A DNA stretch of 64,000 bases from JBCDKH01 sp964388485 (GTDB taxonomy: Bacteria; Planctomycetota; Phycisphaerae; Tepidisphaerales; Tepidisphaeraceae). Each line of letters opens with the position of its first letter. Position 1 is the stretch's first letter. A program made the translations under genes and the position numbers. The notes under the pieces are model-generated. The model was not told where the DNA came from and did no database searches. It was given only the letters and a program-made list of their open reading frames with translations. The stretch covers positions 9,882-73,881 of the forward strand of contig CAYMAS010000017.1 in NCBI GenBank assembly GCA_964388485.1, read 5' to 3'. This document shows positions 42,839 through 53,667 of this stretch, one piece after another.

Positions 42839-43029
42839 CTACCAAACGTACGCCATCCGCGAATGAGCGTTCACTCCCGGAGTTGCTTATTAGCTCGAAC
42901 GTCTGGTCGCCGCGGGGCAGGCCCTGCGGCTATTAGAGGCGGAGGTCGGGATCACGATGTCCCTTGATCCGGCCGTTTCAGCATTTCAGGGGTGCAACCG
43001 GACCGGGGGCACAGTGGTATGTTGAGGTC

Positions 43030-44583
43030 ATGCGGCACGCGTTCGATGTACCTTACGAGGAGACGCCCGCGTCTCGGCCTGCGACGTCGCGTCGGTCGGG
43101 CAACCTGCGGCGGTACGTGGCGGCGATGGCGGTGGCCAGCCTGCCGATGGTCGGGGCCGGCCTGCTGCTCGTCGCCAGCACACCCGGCGGGCCGGGGCAG
43201 CTTACCAGCCTCGTCGCCCTCCTGCAGCCGACGACCGGGCAGGCAGCGGATGCGACGGAGGCCGTGCCGACGATGCCGCCGCAGCTCGAGGACTCGGTTC
43301 ACGTGACCGAGACGCCGCGGACGGTCACCCAGATGCTCGAACTTGAAGCCCGGGTTCGCCAGACGGTCGAAGCCGCCGTGCCCGCCACGGTCGGCCTCGT
43401 CGTCGGTGGCGGCGTTGGTAGCGGCGTGCTCATCTCGCCTGACGGCCTGATCCTCACCGCCGGCCACGTTAGCGGCGAGCCCGGCCAGCGATGCCGCGTC
43501 ATCCTCCACGACGGCACCGTCTACCAGGGCCGCACCCTCGGCCGCAGCGAGCAATCGCTCGATGCCGGCATGGTCCGCATTACCGATCCGGCGGCACCCG
43601 ACGACCTGCCGTTCGTGCCGCTGGGACGCAGCGATGCACTGGAAATCGGCACGTGGACGGTCGCCTTGGGCCACCCCGGCGGCTACGAGGACGATCGGCC
43701 GCCCGTCGTCCGCGTCGGCCGACTCAACTCGGTCGGTGACGAACTGATTCAAAGCGACAACCCGCTCGTCGGCGGCGACTCCGGCGGGCCGCTGTTCGAC
43801 CTCGATGGCCGGGTCATCGGCATCCACAGCCGCATCGGCAACTCGGCGTTGATCAACATCCACGTGCCGGTCGATCGCTATGCCGACCTCTGGCAGCCAC
43901 TGGCGAGCGGCGTCGACGGCTACGACGGCTTCCGCATGCCCGGCTTCCTCCGCACGCGGACCGCCGACGACGGCATCCGCCTCGACCTCGGCGGCCTGCA
44001 GCCGCGCGAGTCGGGCCGGTCTCCCGGCAGCGACGGACGCGAAGGCGCGACCGTTCGTCTCGTTATTCCCGGCTCTCCCGCCGACGAAGCCGGCCTGCGA
44101 GTGGGCGACCGCATCGTCGCCGTCAACGGCGAGCCGATCCGCACGGAGGGCGAACTGCTCGAGCGACGCCGTCGGCTTCGGCCGGATCACGACGTCGTCT
44201 ACCTCGTCCGCCGCGACGAGGAAGAGGTCCGCGAAATCCGCCTGACGCCGACGCGCGGTGAGCTACGCGAAGGGCTCGACCCGAATCTGCCGTACTACAA
44301 CGGCGTCATCGGGATCGAGTTCGGCCAGATGCGTGGCCAGCCCGTCGTCGGTTCCGTGCAGCCCGGCGGACCTGCCGAGGAAGTTGGAATGCAGCCGGGC
44401 GATGTCATCACGGAGCTTCGCGGCGTGCGGGTGGTCGACGCGGAGGACGTCATCAGCCTGCTGTCGCAGGCCCGAGGCGGCGATCAGGTCGTCCTCAAGG
44501 TCCGCCGCGGCGACGACGAGGCGGCGCGTGAGTTGGAGTTCACCGTCATCCTCGCCAATCGCGGCGACCTGTTCCCCGGCTAG
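43030..44583 (+). CDS. Trypsin-like serine protease with two PDZ domains (HtrA type)
   Basis: A 517-residue protein with a membrane anchor (about residues 29-50), a linker, and a trypsin-fold domain holding H146 (ILTAGHV), D179 (QSLDAGMV) and S251 (GGDSGGP). Two PDZ domains follow (about 325-410 and 425-510; repeated PADEAGLRVGDRI and PAEEVGMQPGDVI units). It should cut misfolded or regulated envelope proteins. The next gene, 49 bases on, encodes a related but catalytically degenerate protein, so the two may act together. The ATG at 43030 is preferred to an ATC/ATT-type upstream extension. Confidence 0.9.
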   Translation: MRHAFDVPYEETPASRPATSRRSGNLRRYVAAMAVASLPMVGAGLLLVASTPGGPGQLTSLVALLQPTTGQAADATEAVPTMPPQLEDSVHVTETPRTVTQMLELEARVRQTVEAAVPATVGLVVGGGVGSGVLISPDGLILTAGHVSGEPGQRCRVILHDGTVYQGRTLGRSEQSLDAGMVRITDPAAPDDLPFVPLGRSDALEIGTWTVALGHPGGYEDDRPPVVRVGRLNSVGDELIQSDNPLVGGDSGGPLFDLDGRVIGIHSRIGNSALINIHVPVDRYADLWQPLASGVDGYDGFRMPGFLRTRTADDGIRLDLGGLQPRESGRSPGSDGREGATVRLVIPGSPADEAGLRVGDRIVAVNGEPIRTEGELLERRRRLRPDHDVVYLVRRDEEEVREIRLTPTRGELREGLDPNLPYYNGVIGIEFGQMRGQPVVGSVQPGGPAEEVGMQPGDVITELRGVRVVDAEDVISLLSQARGGDQVVLKVRRGDDEAARELEFTVILANRGDLFPG

Positions 44584-44632
44584 CGACGCTCACAGCAAAT
44601 CGAAACGTTGTTCCCTTCTCTTCAGGTTAACG

Positions 44633-46009
44633 ATGAAGTGTCTCTCCCGCACGACCGCTACCTTCGTCATCGCGGCATTGGGTGTCTCCGGCCATGCGTC
44701 GGGGCAAGGCTTCTTTGGCGGCTCGCCGGACAGTTCGCAGAGCAAGGACTCCATCCTCATCCGCAACGTCGTCGCCGACGCCGCCAAGGACGTGGCCGAG
44801 TCGACGGTGCTGCTCCGCGTGACCGAAGACGGCGAAGCCGTTGATGCTGCCTATGGGCTCGTCCTCGATGCGACCGGCCTCTTGGCCACGAAGGCCAGCG
44901 AGATGGACGACACGCTCTTCGCCGATCTGCTGCCGACCGAAGATGGCGGCGAGGTGGCGGCACAGATCGTGGCGATCGATGCGGATCACGACGTGGCCCT
45001 CGTGCAGCTGGACCTGCCGGACGATTTGCAGCTGCGGCCGTTCGTCTTCGAGCCTGAAGCCGTCGTCATCGGCGAGCCGGAGGCGGGGACGTGGCTCGTG
45101 AGCGTCGATGCGGATCCGGACGGCGTGGGCGGCGACGTGCCGACGCCGGTGGCGACGGGCGTCATCAGCATCACCGGGTTCCGGCAGATCGAGCCGAGCC
45201 AGCAGCGGCTCGGCATTCAGCTGGGCCCGGACGGTCGCGGCGGGATTCCGGTGGTGAGCGTTCGCCGCGGCGGACGGGCCTTTGCCGCCGGACTGCGGCC
45301 GGGTGATCTCATCGTGTCGATTGACGGCCGGGACGTCTTGACGCGTCGGGCCTTGACGTCGGCCATCGCGCGGACGCGGCCGGGCGGCGTGATCCGGTTG
45401 CGGGTCATTCGCGACTTCGAGCGGGTCCGGGGGCCGAACGGCTTTACGGTCTTGCAGGACCGCCTCGTCGACGTGCCGGTGCGGCTCGATGGCGGTCAGA
45501 TCGGGATGACGATTGCTGATCGCGTGACCGGCGTGACGGTGGCCCGGCCGCAGTTCGGCTCCCCCGCCGCCGCCGCCGGGCTGATGCCGGGCGACCTCAT
45601 CACGCGAGTCGATGACCAAGTCGTCGGCACGAACCAGGAGCTGATCGAGTTGCTTCAGGGCGTTCGCGCTGGCGAGCGGGTGACGGTCGCCTACATCCGC
45701 AAAGGTGTGCCGGCTGAGGTCGAGATTCAGGTCGGCGACTCGGGTCGCGGCGACCGAGCCCGGTTTCAGAACGCCATGGGCGGGGCGACGCTGAACCGGC
45801 GATCGACCGACTTCGAGCAGGTGATTCAGCACGACACGGTGCTGCCCGCCAACCGCATGGGCGGGCCGGTGATCGACCTGCGTGGCCGGCTCGTGGGCAT
45901 GAACATCGCCCGTGCGGGTCGGGTCGAGACCTACGCCCTACCGGCCGGGACGTTGTTCGAAGTGGTCGAAGGGCTCCGCAAGAGCGTCGGGCAAATCTCG
46001 GAGGAGTAA
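44633..46009 (+). CDS. HtrA-like pseudoprotease with PDZ domains inside a split protease fold
   Basis: A 458-residue exported protein (signal peptide 1-25). Residues 40-180 resemble the first part of an HtrA protease domain: GLVLDATGLLATKASEMDD has Ser89 where the catalytic His belongs, and DADHDVALVQL keeps Asp120. Two PDZ domains follow (about 185-280 and 285-370; RAFAAGLRPGDLIVSIDG and PAAAAGLMPGDLITRVDD). Only then, at 395-445, comes the segment that should hold the catalytic Ser: QHDTVLPANRMGGPVIDLRG, with Arg-Met in place of Ser. The protein therefore lacks His and Ser and is probably a binding or regulatory protein. It lies just downstream of an intact HtrA. The domain reading is inference from motifs. 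Confidence 0.82.
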   Translation: MKCLSRTTATFVIAALGVSGHASGQGFFGGSPDSSQSKDSILIRNVVADAAKDVAESTVLLRVTEDGEAVDAAYGLVLDATGLLATKASEMDDTLFADLLPTEDGGEVAAQIVAIDADHDVALVQLDLPDDLQLRPFVFEPEAVVIGEPEAGTWLVSVDADPDGVGGDVPTPVATGVISITGFRQIEPSQQRLGIQLGPDGRGGIPVVSVRRGGRAFAAGLRPGDLIVSIDGRDVLTRRALTSAIARTRPGGVIRLRVIRDFERVRGPNGFTVLQDRLVDVPVRLDGGQIGMTIADRVTGVTVARPQFGSPAAAAGLMPGDLITRVDDQVVGTNQELIELLQGVRAGERVTVAYIRKGVPAEVEIQVGDSGRGDRARFQNAMGGATLNRRSTDFEQVIQHDTVLPANRMGGPVIDLRGRLVGMNIARAGRVETYALPAGTLFEVVEGLRKSVGQISEE

Positions 46010-46043
46010 CAGCCCGTTCGACCTCGGGCCATCGAGGGTCGAG

Positions 46044-46640
46044 TCACTTCAGCTCCGGCGACGTCGCGAGCCAGGCTTCGAGCTTGCGGACCTTGGGTAG
46101 CCCCACCGCACACGCATAGGGCTGAGCCGGGTTCTTCTGCATGAAGTCCTGGTGATACGCCTCCGCCTCGATGAACGCGCCGGCGGGTTCGATCGTCGTC
46201 GCAATCGGCCCCGGCAGGACGCCGCTGTCGTCGATCGCCTGAATGTATCGCTTGATGACGCGTCGCTGGTCGTCGCTCGTCGGAAAGGCGGCGGATCGAT
46301 ACTGGGTGCCGACGTCGTTGCCCTGGCGGTTGAGTTGCGTCGGGTCGTGGGCGACGGCGAAGAAGACGCGGAGGATCGTGCCGAGCGAGATCCGGTCGGC
46401 GTCGTAGGTGACGCGAATGGCTTCGGCGTGGCCGGTCCTGCCGGAGCAGACGGCGTCATAGTTGGCGGTGGCGGCGTCGCCGCCGATGTAGCCGCTGGTG
46501 ACGTCGGTCACGCCCGGCAGCTTCTCGAAGACGCCCTCGGTGCACCAGAAGCAGCCGCCGGCGAGGGTAATCTGTTGCTTTCCCTTTTCGTCGAAGTCTT
46601 CGGGAGCTTTTGGGAAAGTCGTCGGGTCGATGGTGGGCAT
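46044..46640 (-). CDS. msrA: Peptide methionine sulfoxide reductase A
   Basis: MsrA repairs oxidised methionine (S-sulfoxide). The signature GGCFWCTEGVFEKLPGV holds catalytic Cys30, followed by SGYIGGDAATANYDAVCSGRTGHAE and the FFAVAHDPTQLNRQGNDVGTQYRS core (split here by length limits) with the substrate-binding residues. A further Cys near the end (PYACAVGLPKV) may be the resolving cysteine. The ATG at 46640 is preferred; a longer frame starting at 46688 would run into the palindromic repeat. No MsrB is adjacent. Confidence 0.94.
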   Translation of the reverse strand: MPTIDPTTFPKAPEDFDEKGKQQITLAGGCFWCTEGVFEKLPGVTDVTSGYIGGDAATANYDAVCSGRTGHAEAIRVTYDADRISLGTILRVFFAVAHDPTQLNRQGNDVGTQYRSAAFPTSDDQRRVIKRYIQAIDDSGVLPGPIATTIEPAGAFIEAEAYHQDFMQKNPAQPYACAVGLPKVRKLEAWLATSPELK

Positions 46641-46651
46641 TCGAAATTCTC

Positions 46652-46725
46652 GTAGGGTGGGCTTCAGCCCACCATTCGCAAGGTGCAAGTCCAGGTTCCA
46701 GATGGTGGGCTGAAGCCCACCTTAC
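46652..46725. repeat. Inverted repeat, family C (GGTGGGCTTCAGCCCACC)
   Basis: Two 24-base arms (46652-46675 and 46702-46725) are complementary with one mismatch and are each themselves palindromic around GGGCTTCAGCCC. The element sits 11 bases upstream of the msrA start and 14 bases downstream of the PTPS-like gene stop, so it could act as a terminator or mRNA-end structure between the two minus-strand genes. Confidence 0.85.
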
Positions 46726-46739
46726 GGGTGGCACGATGC

Positions 46740-47597
46740 CTACACCCCCGCCGGCTCGCGGTATTCGCACCAGGTCTTGTCGGTCTCCCAGACGGTCACG
46801 GCGTCGAGGTCGGCCCGCTCCTCGCCCAGCGCCTTCGTCAGCCGCTGGTAGATGACCTTCGCGATGAACTCGACCGACGGATTGAGCCGATCCGGGTTGC
46901 CTTCGCGGAACTCGTCGACCTCGATGTTGAGGTGCTTGTGGTCCAACGGCTCGACGACGGCCTCGTCGACGATGCGTTCGAGCTCGTAGAAGTTGATGAG
47001 GAAGCCGTCGTCGTCCGGCTCGCCTCGGAGGGTGACCTCGAAGCGGTAGTTGTGGCCGTGGCCGTGGGGGTTGTTGCACTTGCCGAAGACGGCCAGGTTT
47101 TCCTCGTCGCTTTTGAGGGGGTTGTGCAGGCGGTGGCTGGCGGCGAAGTCGAAGGTGTGCTTGAGGTAGGTCATCGGACTGTGGCCAGGACGTTCGGCGG
47201 CGAGAAGGCTCGTCAGCGGCGAGAGCTTGAGCTCGATCTGGTCGAGCCTGTGCGGCGAGAGGTGCGGCCCGAGCGTCGTGAACACGTCGCGCAGCAGGTT
47301 CAAGCCGCCAACCTGCCTGGCTTGCCCGTCGCAGCCGTCGCGGCACATTTGGCGCACGACGCGCTTGACCATCGGCACCGCCGTCTCACGGACGGCGGCG
47401 TCGATGTCCTTGATGTTCAGGATGTACCCGTCGCCCTCGCTCGGCTCGCCACGGACGGTTACGACCAGGGCGTACCAGATTTGCCCGATGCCGGTGATGG
47501 GCGGCTTGCCTGCAAAGCCGTTGCGGCCGCGGACGGGCCGGTCGTCGGGCGTCGTCAGGTCGATGGCAAAGCGAACCTCGCGGCTGAGGCGATACAT
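46740..47597 (-). CDS. Duplicated 6-pyruvoyl-tetrahydropterin synthase-fold protein (QueD-like)
   Basis: A 285-residue protein made of two PTPS/QueD domains in tandem. The C-terminal copy (about 143-285) is intact: zinc ligands H155, H180 and H182, catalytic Cys174 (GKCNNPHGHGHNY), LDHKHLN and the Glu of VWETDKTWCEY. The N-terminal copy (1-130) keeps the fold pattern (IWYALVVTVRGEPSEGDG aligns with YRFEVTLRGEPDDDG) but has lost the zinc histidines and catalytic Cys. QueD makes 6-carboxytetrahydropterin for queuosine. No other queuosine gene is near. The dead domain may serve dimer or hexamer assembly; that is inference. Confidence 0.87.
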   Translation of the reverse strand: MYRLSREVRFAIDLTTPDDRPVRGRNGFAGKPPITGIGQIWYALVVTVRGEPSEGDGYILNIKDIDAAVRETAVPMVKRVVRQMCRDGCDGQARQVGGLNLLRDVFTTLGPHLSPHRLDQIELKLSPLTSLLAAERPGHSPMTYLKHTFDFAASHRLHNPLKSDEENLAVFGKCNNPHGHGHNYRFEVTLRGEPDDDGFLINFYELERIVDEAVVEPLDHKHLNIEVDEFREGNPDRLNPSVEFIAKVIYQRLTKALGEERADLDAVTVWETDKTWCEYREPAGV

Positions 47598-47731
47598 CGG
47601 CCCATGCTACGGCGGCACGATGACGTCGAACGCTTATTAACTGTCAAAACAACCACCACCCGCCTACCATCGCCGCCTTGGCCCGCGGTCTTCCGTATGG
47701 GCTTTGTTCGTTATCAGTTCGGAACTTACGC

Positions 47732-50263
<2,532 letters not shown>

Positions 50264-50300
50264 CGCGGCTCCTGGGCACCGTTACACTGTCCACCCGCTC

Positions 50301-50382
50301 CGTCATCCCGAGCGGAGCCGAGGGACCTTGCCTTGTTCTACGCGAGACCAGGCGAGGTCCTTCGGCTTCGCTCGGGATGACG
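50301..50382. repeat. Dispersed inverted repeat, family A, copy 2
   Basis: CGTCATCCCGAGCGGAGCCG is paired with CGGCTTCGCTCGGGATGACG about 40 bases later, with inner GAGGGACCTTGCC / GGCGAGGTCCTTC pairing. It is the same element as at 41434-41516 and lies in the spacer between gyrB and the convergent glycosyltransferase gene. Confidence 0.85.
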
Positions 50383-50425
50383 CAACGAAGGCGAATCGGG
50401 AGTTTCCAAGCTGCCGCGACCCTGC

Positions 50426-52018
50426 TCATCGCTCGTCGAACGCCAGTCGCTCGATGTCGAGCCGGCTGCCGGTGAAGACGACGAGGCGATCATCGTCGGC
50501 GGTCGGGTCGAACCGCCAGAGCGTGAAGCGGTAGTCCTCCAGAATTTGCCGAATGTCGTCGGCGGACGCGTCGACCCCCAAGGCCGTCGCGGCGTCGTGG
50601 AGGTAGGTGATGCTCGACAACGCCGGATCGTGCCCCGGCCCCATGCTGCTGCCGAAGTGGCCCAGGAGGACGAAGGTCTGACCCTCCGGCGGCAGGTGCG
50701 TCGGATCGGGAGCGGTCTGCAGCGTCAGCGGGTCGGGCAGGTCGTAGTAGCGGATCAGCCGGCCCATCTTGGGCGTGTGGACGACAATCGCCTCGCTCGC
50801 CCGCAAGTCGGGCGTGTTGTCGAGCAGCAATGCCCCGACAATGTTGAACTTCGGCGGCTGGACGGCGGTGCGAACTCCGCCCCAGAGTGCGATGAGCATC
50901 GCCAGGCCGACGGACAAGCCGGTCAGGATCTGCCGCAGCCGTCGTGGTCCCGGCGGCGTCGCGGCGAGCAAGGCAAGGCCGCACAGGAGCGCCGTCTGCG
51001 TCGGGATGAGATAGCGGTCGCTGAAGCCGTGATGATATCGCAAGCCGACGGGCAGTGCGACGAGCGAGCCGAGCAGCAGCATGGCGACGAAGATCTGGCC
51101 GGTGCCGCCCCGCCACGCGGCGACGACGATGCCGCCGATGCCGAGAAGGACCAGGCCGTGGCTGACGATCTCGCTGAGCGGAAACGACTCGCGAAAGAGC
51201 GTCTTGACGACGCGTTCGCCGATCTTGTGGATCGGGTAGCGGTCGGCTGCGTCGGGATTCGCCTCGGCCCGCTCGACGTAGGTGATGTATTCGACCTCCG
51301 TGCTAACGACCGCTTCCGGTGCCGGCGATCCCGCGACGCGAGCGCCGAGCCGCCAGAGCCCCGGTGCCGCCAGCGTGCCGGCGACGGCGACGGCGAGAAG
51401 GAGCGGCAACGCCTCGGCTATGCGGCGTCGGATCAGGAGAAAGCCGCCGGTGAGCAGGAGTGCGAGTGCGGCGAACCAGGCGAGGTTGTGCGACAACGTC
51501 CCGATCGACAGGCCCAAGCCGATGAAGAGGCCGTGCCTGAGCCACGAGTCGCGAGCTGCGGGTGTGGCGACGAGGCCGATGACGAGGAGCAGGCCGAGCA
51601 TGAGCAGCGTGTACATGCGGGCTTGGTTGGCCTGATCAATGCCGCTGATGCCGCCGGCGACGAGCAACGCCAACACGCTGCCGCCGAGCAGGCTGCGTGT
51701 CAGTCGCCGGCCGGTCCAGTACGCGACGGGAATGCACGCGATGCCCGCGACCAGCGACGGCAGCCGAAGGGCCCACGGGGCGTCCGTCCCGAAGACCTCG
51801 CGGCAGGTCTTGACGAGGGCGAAGCTCAGCGGCGGGTGCTCGAAGTGATGCCGCCACAAGAGCAGCTGGCCCCACGTCGCGGTCGACGCGTCCCAGGTCG
51901 CGGCTTCGTCGTACCAGAGCGGAATGTTCAGCGGCCTGATGAACCGCAACGCGACGCCGAACACCAGGATCGCCAGCGGGATCGTCCAGTGCCACCCTTG
52001 CTGTGATCCCGGAGTCAC
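50426..52018 (-). CDS. GT-C fold membrane glycosyltransferase (PMT/ArnT-like), copy 1
   Basis: A 530-residue integral membrane protein with about ten helices. The first lumenal loop carries the acidic catalytic motif WYDEAATWDASTATWGQLLL and WRHHFEHPPLSF, as in dolichyl/undecaprenyl-phosphate-sugar transferases of family 39 (ArnT/PMT). A later loop has YHHGFSDRYLIP. The soluble C-terminal part (about 405-530) is probably extracytoplasmic. It likely moves a sugar from a lipid carrier to lipid or protein at the outer face of the membrane. A close paralogue follows upstream on the same strand (52118-53596). Confidence 0.87.
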   Translation of the reverse strand: MTPGSQQGWHWTIPLAILVFGVALRFIRPLNIPLWYDEAATWDASTATWGQLLLWRHHFEHPPLSFALVKTCREVFGTDAPWALRLPSLVAGIACIPVAYWTGRRLTRSLLGGSVLALLVAGGISGIDQANQARMYTLLMLGLLLVIGLVATPAARDSWLRHGLFIGLGLSIGTLSHNLAWFAALALLLTGGFLLIRRRIAEALPLLLAVAVAGTLAAPGLWRLGARVAGSPAPEAVVSTEVEYITYVERAEANPDAADRYPIHKIGERVVKTLFRESFPLSEIVSHGLVLLGIGGIVVAAWRGGTGQIFVAMLLLGSLVALPVGLRYHHGFSDRYLIPTQTALLCGLALLAATPPGPRRLRQILTGLSVGLAMLIALWGGVRTAVQPPKFNIVGALLLDNTPDLRASEAIVVHTPKMGRLIRYYDLPDPLTLQTAPDPTHLPPEGQTFVLLGHFGSSMGPGHDPALSSITYLHDAATALGVDASADDIRQILEDYRFTLWRFDPTADDDRLVVFTGSRLDIERLAFDER

Positions 52019-52117
52019 GCGACGAAGTCTACGTGGCGGAGCATTGACCGCAACCGGATTCAGCTCCGCGGCTAACCCGGAAGGTGAAGCGAGGCAGCGT
52101 GTCTGGTCCAGGAACGT

Positions 52118-53596
52118 TCACTCAAGATTGATCGCCCGGACCTCCACCCCTTGCCCCGTCCAGCCGTGGACGGTGCCGTCGTCGGCGATGTGCCACAGGG
52201 AGGCGGCGTGGCGGTCGAGGGTGTCGATAATGAGTTGGCGATGCATATCGCCGGCTGCATCGACCAGCCACTGCACCGCAGTCGGCTGCCGGGGGTCGTT
52301 CGGCTTGAGCTGGCTGGCGAAGAACCACCGGGCGTCCGGGGCTTGGTCCTTCGGCACGCCACGAACGCCGTAGTAGCGGGCGATGCGGTCGAGCTTGTCA
52401 GGGAAGCAGGCGACGACCTCGACGTCCGCGAGGGTCGCCTGGTGATGGTCGATCAGGGCACCGGCGAGGTGGTCCGGCTCGGGCGGAGCGGTCGCGGCGT
52501 CGAGGCCGCCCCAGAGGGCGATGCCGACGGCGACGCCGGCGACGATGCGGCCGGCCATCGTCGGCAGCGTCGCCGCCAATGTCGCGATACCGCCGAAGAG
52601 GCAGAGCTGGGAGAGAATCAGATACCGCCGCGAGAAGAAGTGGTGGTACTGCAACGCGATCGGCAGCACGATCAACGACGTTGCCAGGATCGTCAGCAAA
52701 GCGACGCCTGCTGGCCGATTGTGGCGGACGAGCAGGATCGCCCCGGCTACGCCCATTATTGTCAAAAGCAGGCTCGTCCCCTTGTCCTTGCGGAATTGAT
52801 CGAACGCGTGGGCCTGCACAATGGTGGCGGTCAGGCTGGTGGATGACCGGGCCAGCTCGCTCTCGCCGGGCAGGACGACCGTCGGCGGCGGCTCGCGACC
52901 GGCGGCCCGTTCGGTCAGACGGATCACCCCCGGCAACGCCAGCAGCAACGCGAGCGACACGGCTGTCAGCGGCATTAGCATTGTCGTTCGGCGTCGGAGC
53001 ACGTCGACCAGCCCCGCCGCCAGGACGCCGGCGAGCAGGAGGTAGCCCAGGTGGTGCGACAGCAACGCTGCCGCCAGCGTCAGGCCGAGCAGGAGCGTCC
53101 TGCCGATCGTCCACGACCCGCGGGCGACGAGGCCGATCGCGACGAGCGACGCCAGCGACAGCAGCGTGTACATCCGGGCCTGTCCCGCCTGGGCGATGCC
53201 CGCCGCCCCGCCGGCGACGAGGACGGCGAACACGATGCCGCCGAGTCGCTTCGAATCGCGGCCCGTTCCCGCCAACTCGCGTCCCGCCCACCACGCCGCC
53301 GGAATGCAGAGCAATCCGCCGACGAGCGACGGCAGCCGCAGGACGAACTCCGACTCGCCGAAGGTCTCGCGGCAGAGCTTGACGAGGGCGAAACTCAGCG
53401 GCGGGTGCTCGAAGTGGTGCCGCCACAAGAGCAGCTGGCCCCACGTCGCCGTCGATGCCAGCCACGTCGCCGCCTCGTCGTACCAAATCGGAATCGTCAA
53501 CGGCCGCGCCAGCCGCACCGCGACGCCGAAGACCAGAACCGCCGCGAAGGCGACGAGTTCCGGTCGATGCCGACGATGCCACGCGTCCCTCGGCAT
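52118..53596 (-). CDS. GT-C fold membrane glycosyltransferase (PMT/ArnT-like), copy 2
   Basis: A 492-residue paralogue of the gene next to it. The catalytic loop (WYDEAATWLASTATWGQLLL and WRHHFEHPPLSFALVK) is nearly identical between copies, as is QARMYTLLSL, whereas the membrane helices and the soluble C-terminal part (about 375-492) have diverged. YHHFFSRRYLILS matches the corresponding loop of copy 1. This suggests that both use the same donor but different acceptors. It is probably transcribed first, with copy 1 following after a 99-base spacer. Confidence 0.87.
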   Translation of the reverse strand: MPRDAWHRRHRPELVAFAAVLVFGVAVRLARPLTIPIWYDEAATWLASTATWGQLLLWRHHFEHPPLSFALVKLCRETFGESEFVLRLPSLVGGLLCIPAAWWAGRELAGTGRDSKRLGGIVFAVLVAGGAAGIAQAGQARMYTLLSLASLVAIGLVARGSWTIGRTLLLGLTLAAALLSHHLGYLLLAGVLAAGLVDVLRRRTTMLMPLTAVSLALLLALPGVIRLTERAAGREPPPTVVLPGESELARSSTSLTATIVQAHAFDQFRKDKGTSLLLTIMGVAGAILLVRHNRPAGVALLTILATSLIVLPIALQYHHFFSRRYLILSQLCLFGGIATLAATLPTMAGRIVAGVAVGIALWGGLDAATAPPEPDHLAGALIDHHQATLADVEVVACFPDKLDRIARYYGVRGVPKDQAPDARWFFASQLKPNDPRQPTAVQWLVDAAGDMHRQLIIDTLDRHAASLWHIADDGTVHGWTGQGVEVRAINLE

Positions 53597-53667
53597 GCGG
53601 CGGAGCGTAGGGATTGAGTTCGATGGTGCACCAGTCGCGGCTACCAGAGGTGAGTGACAAATGATCC

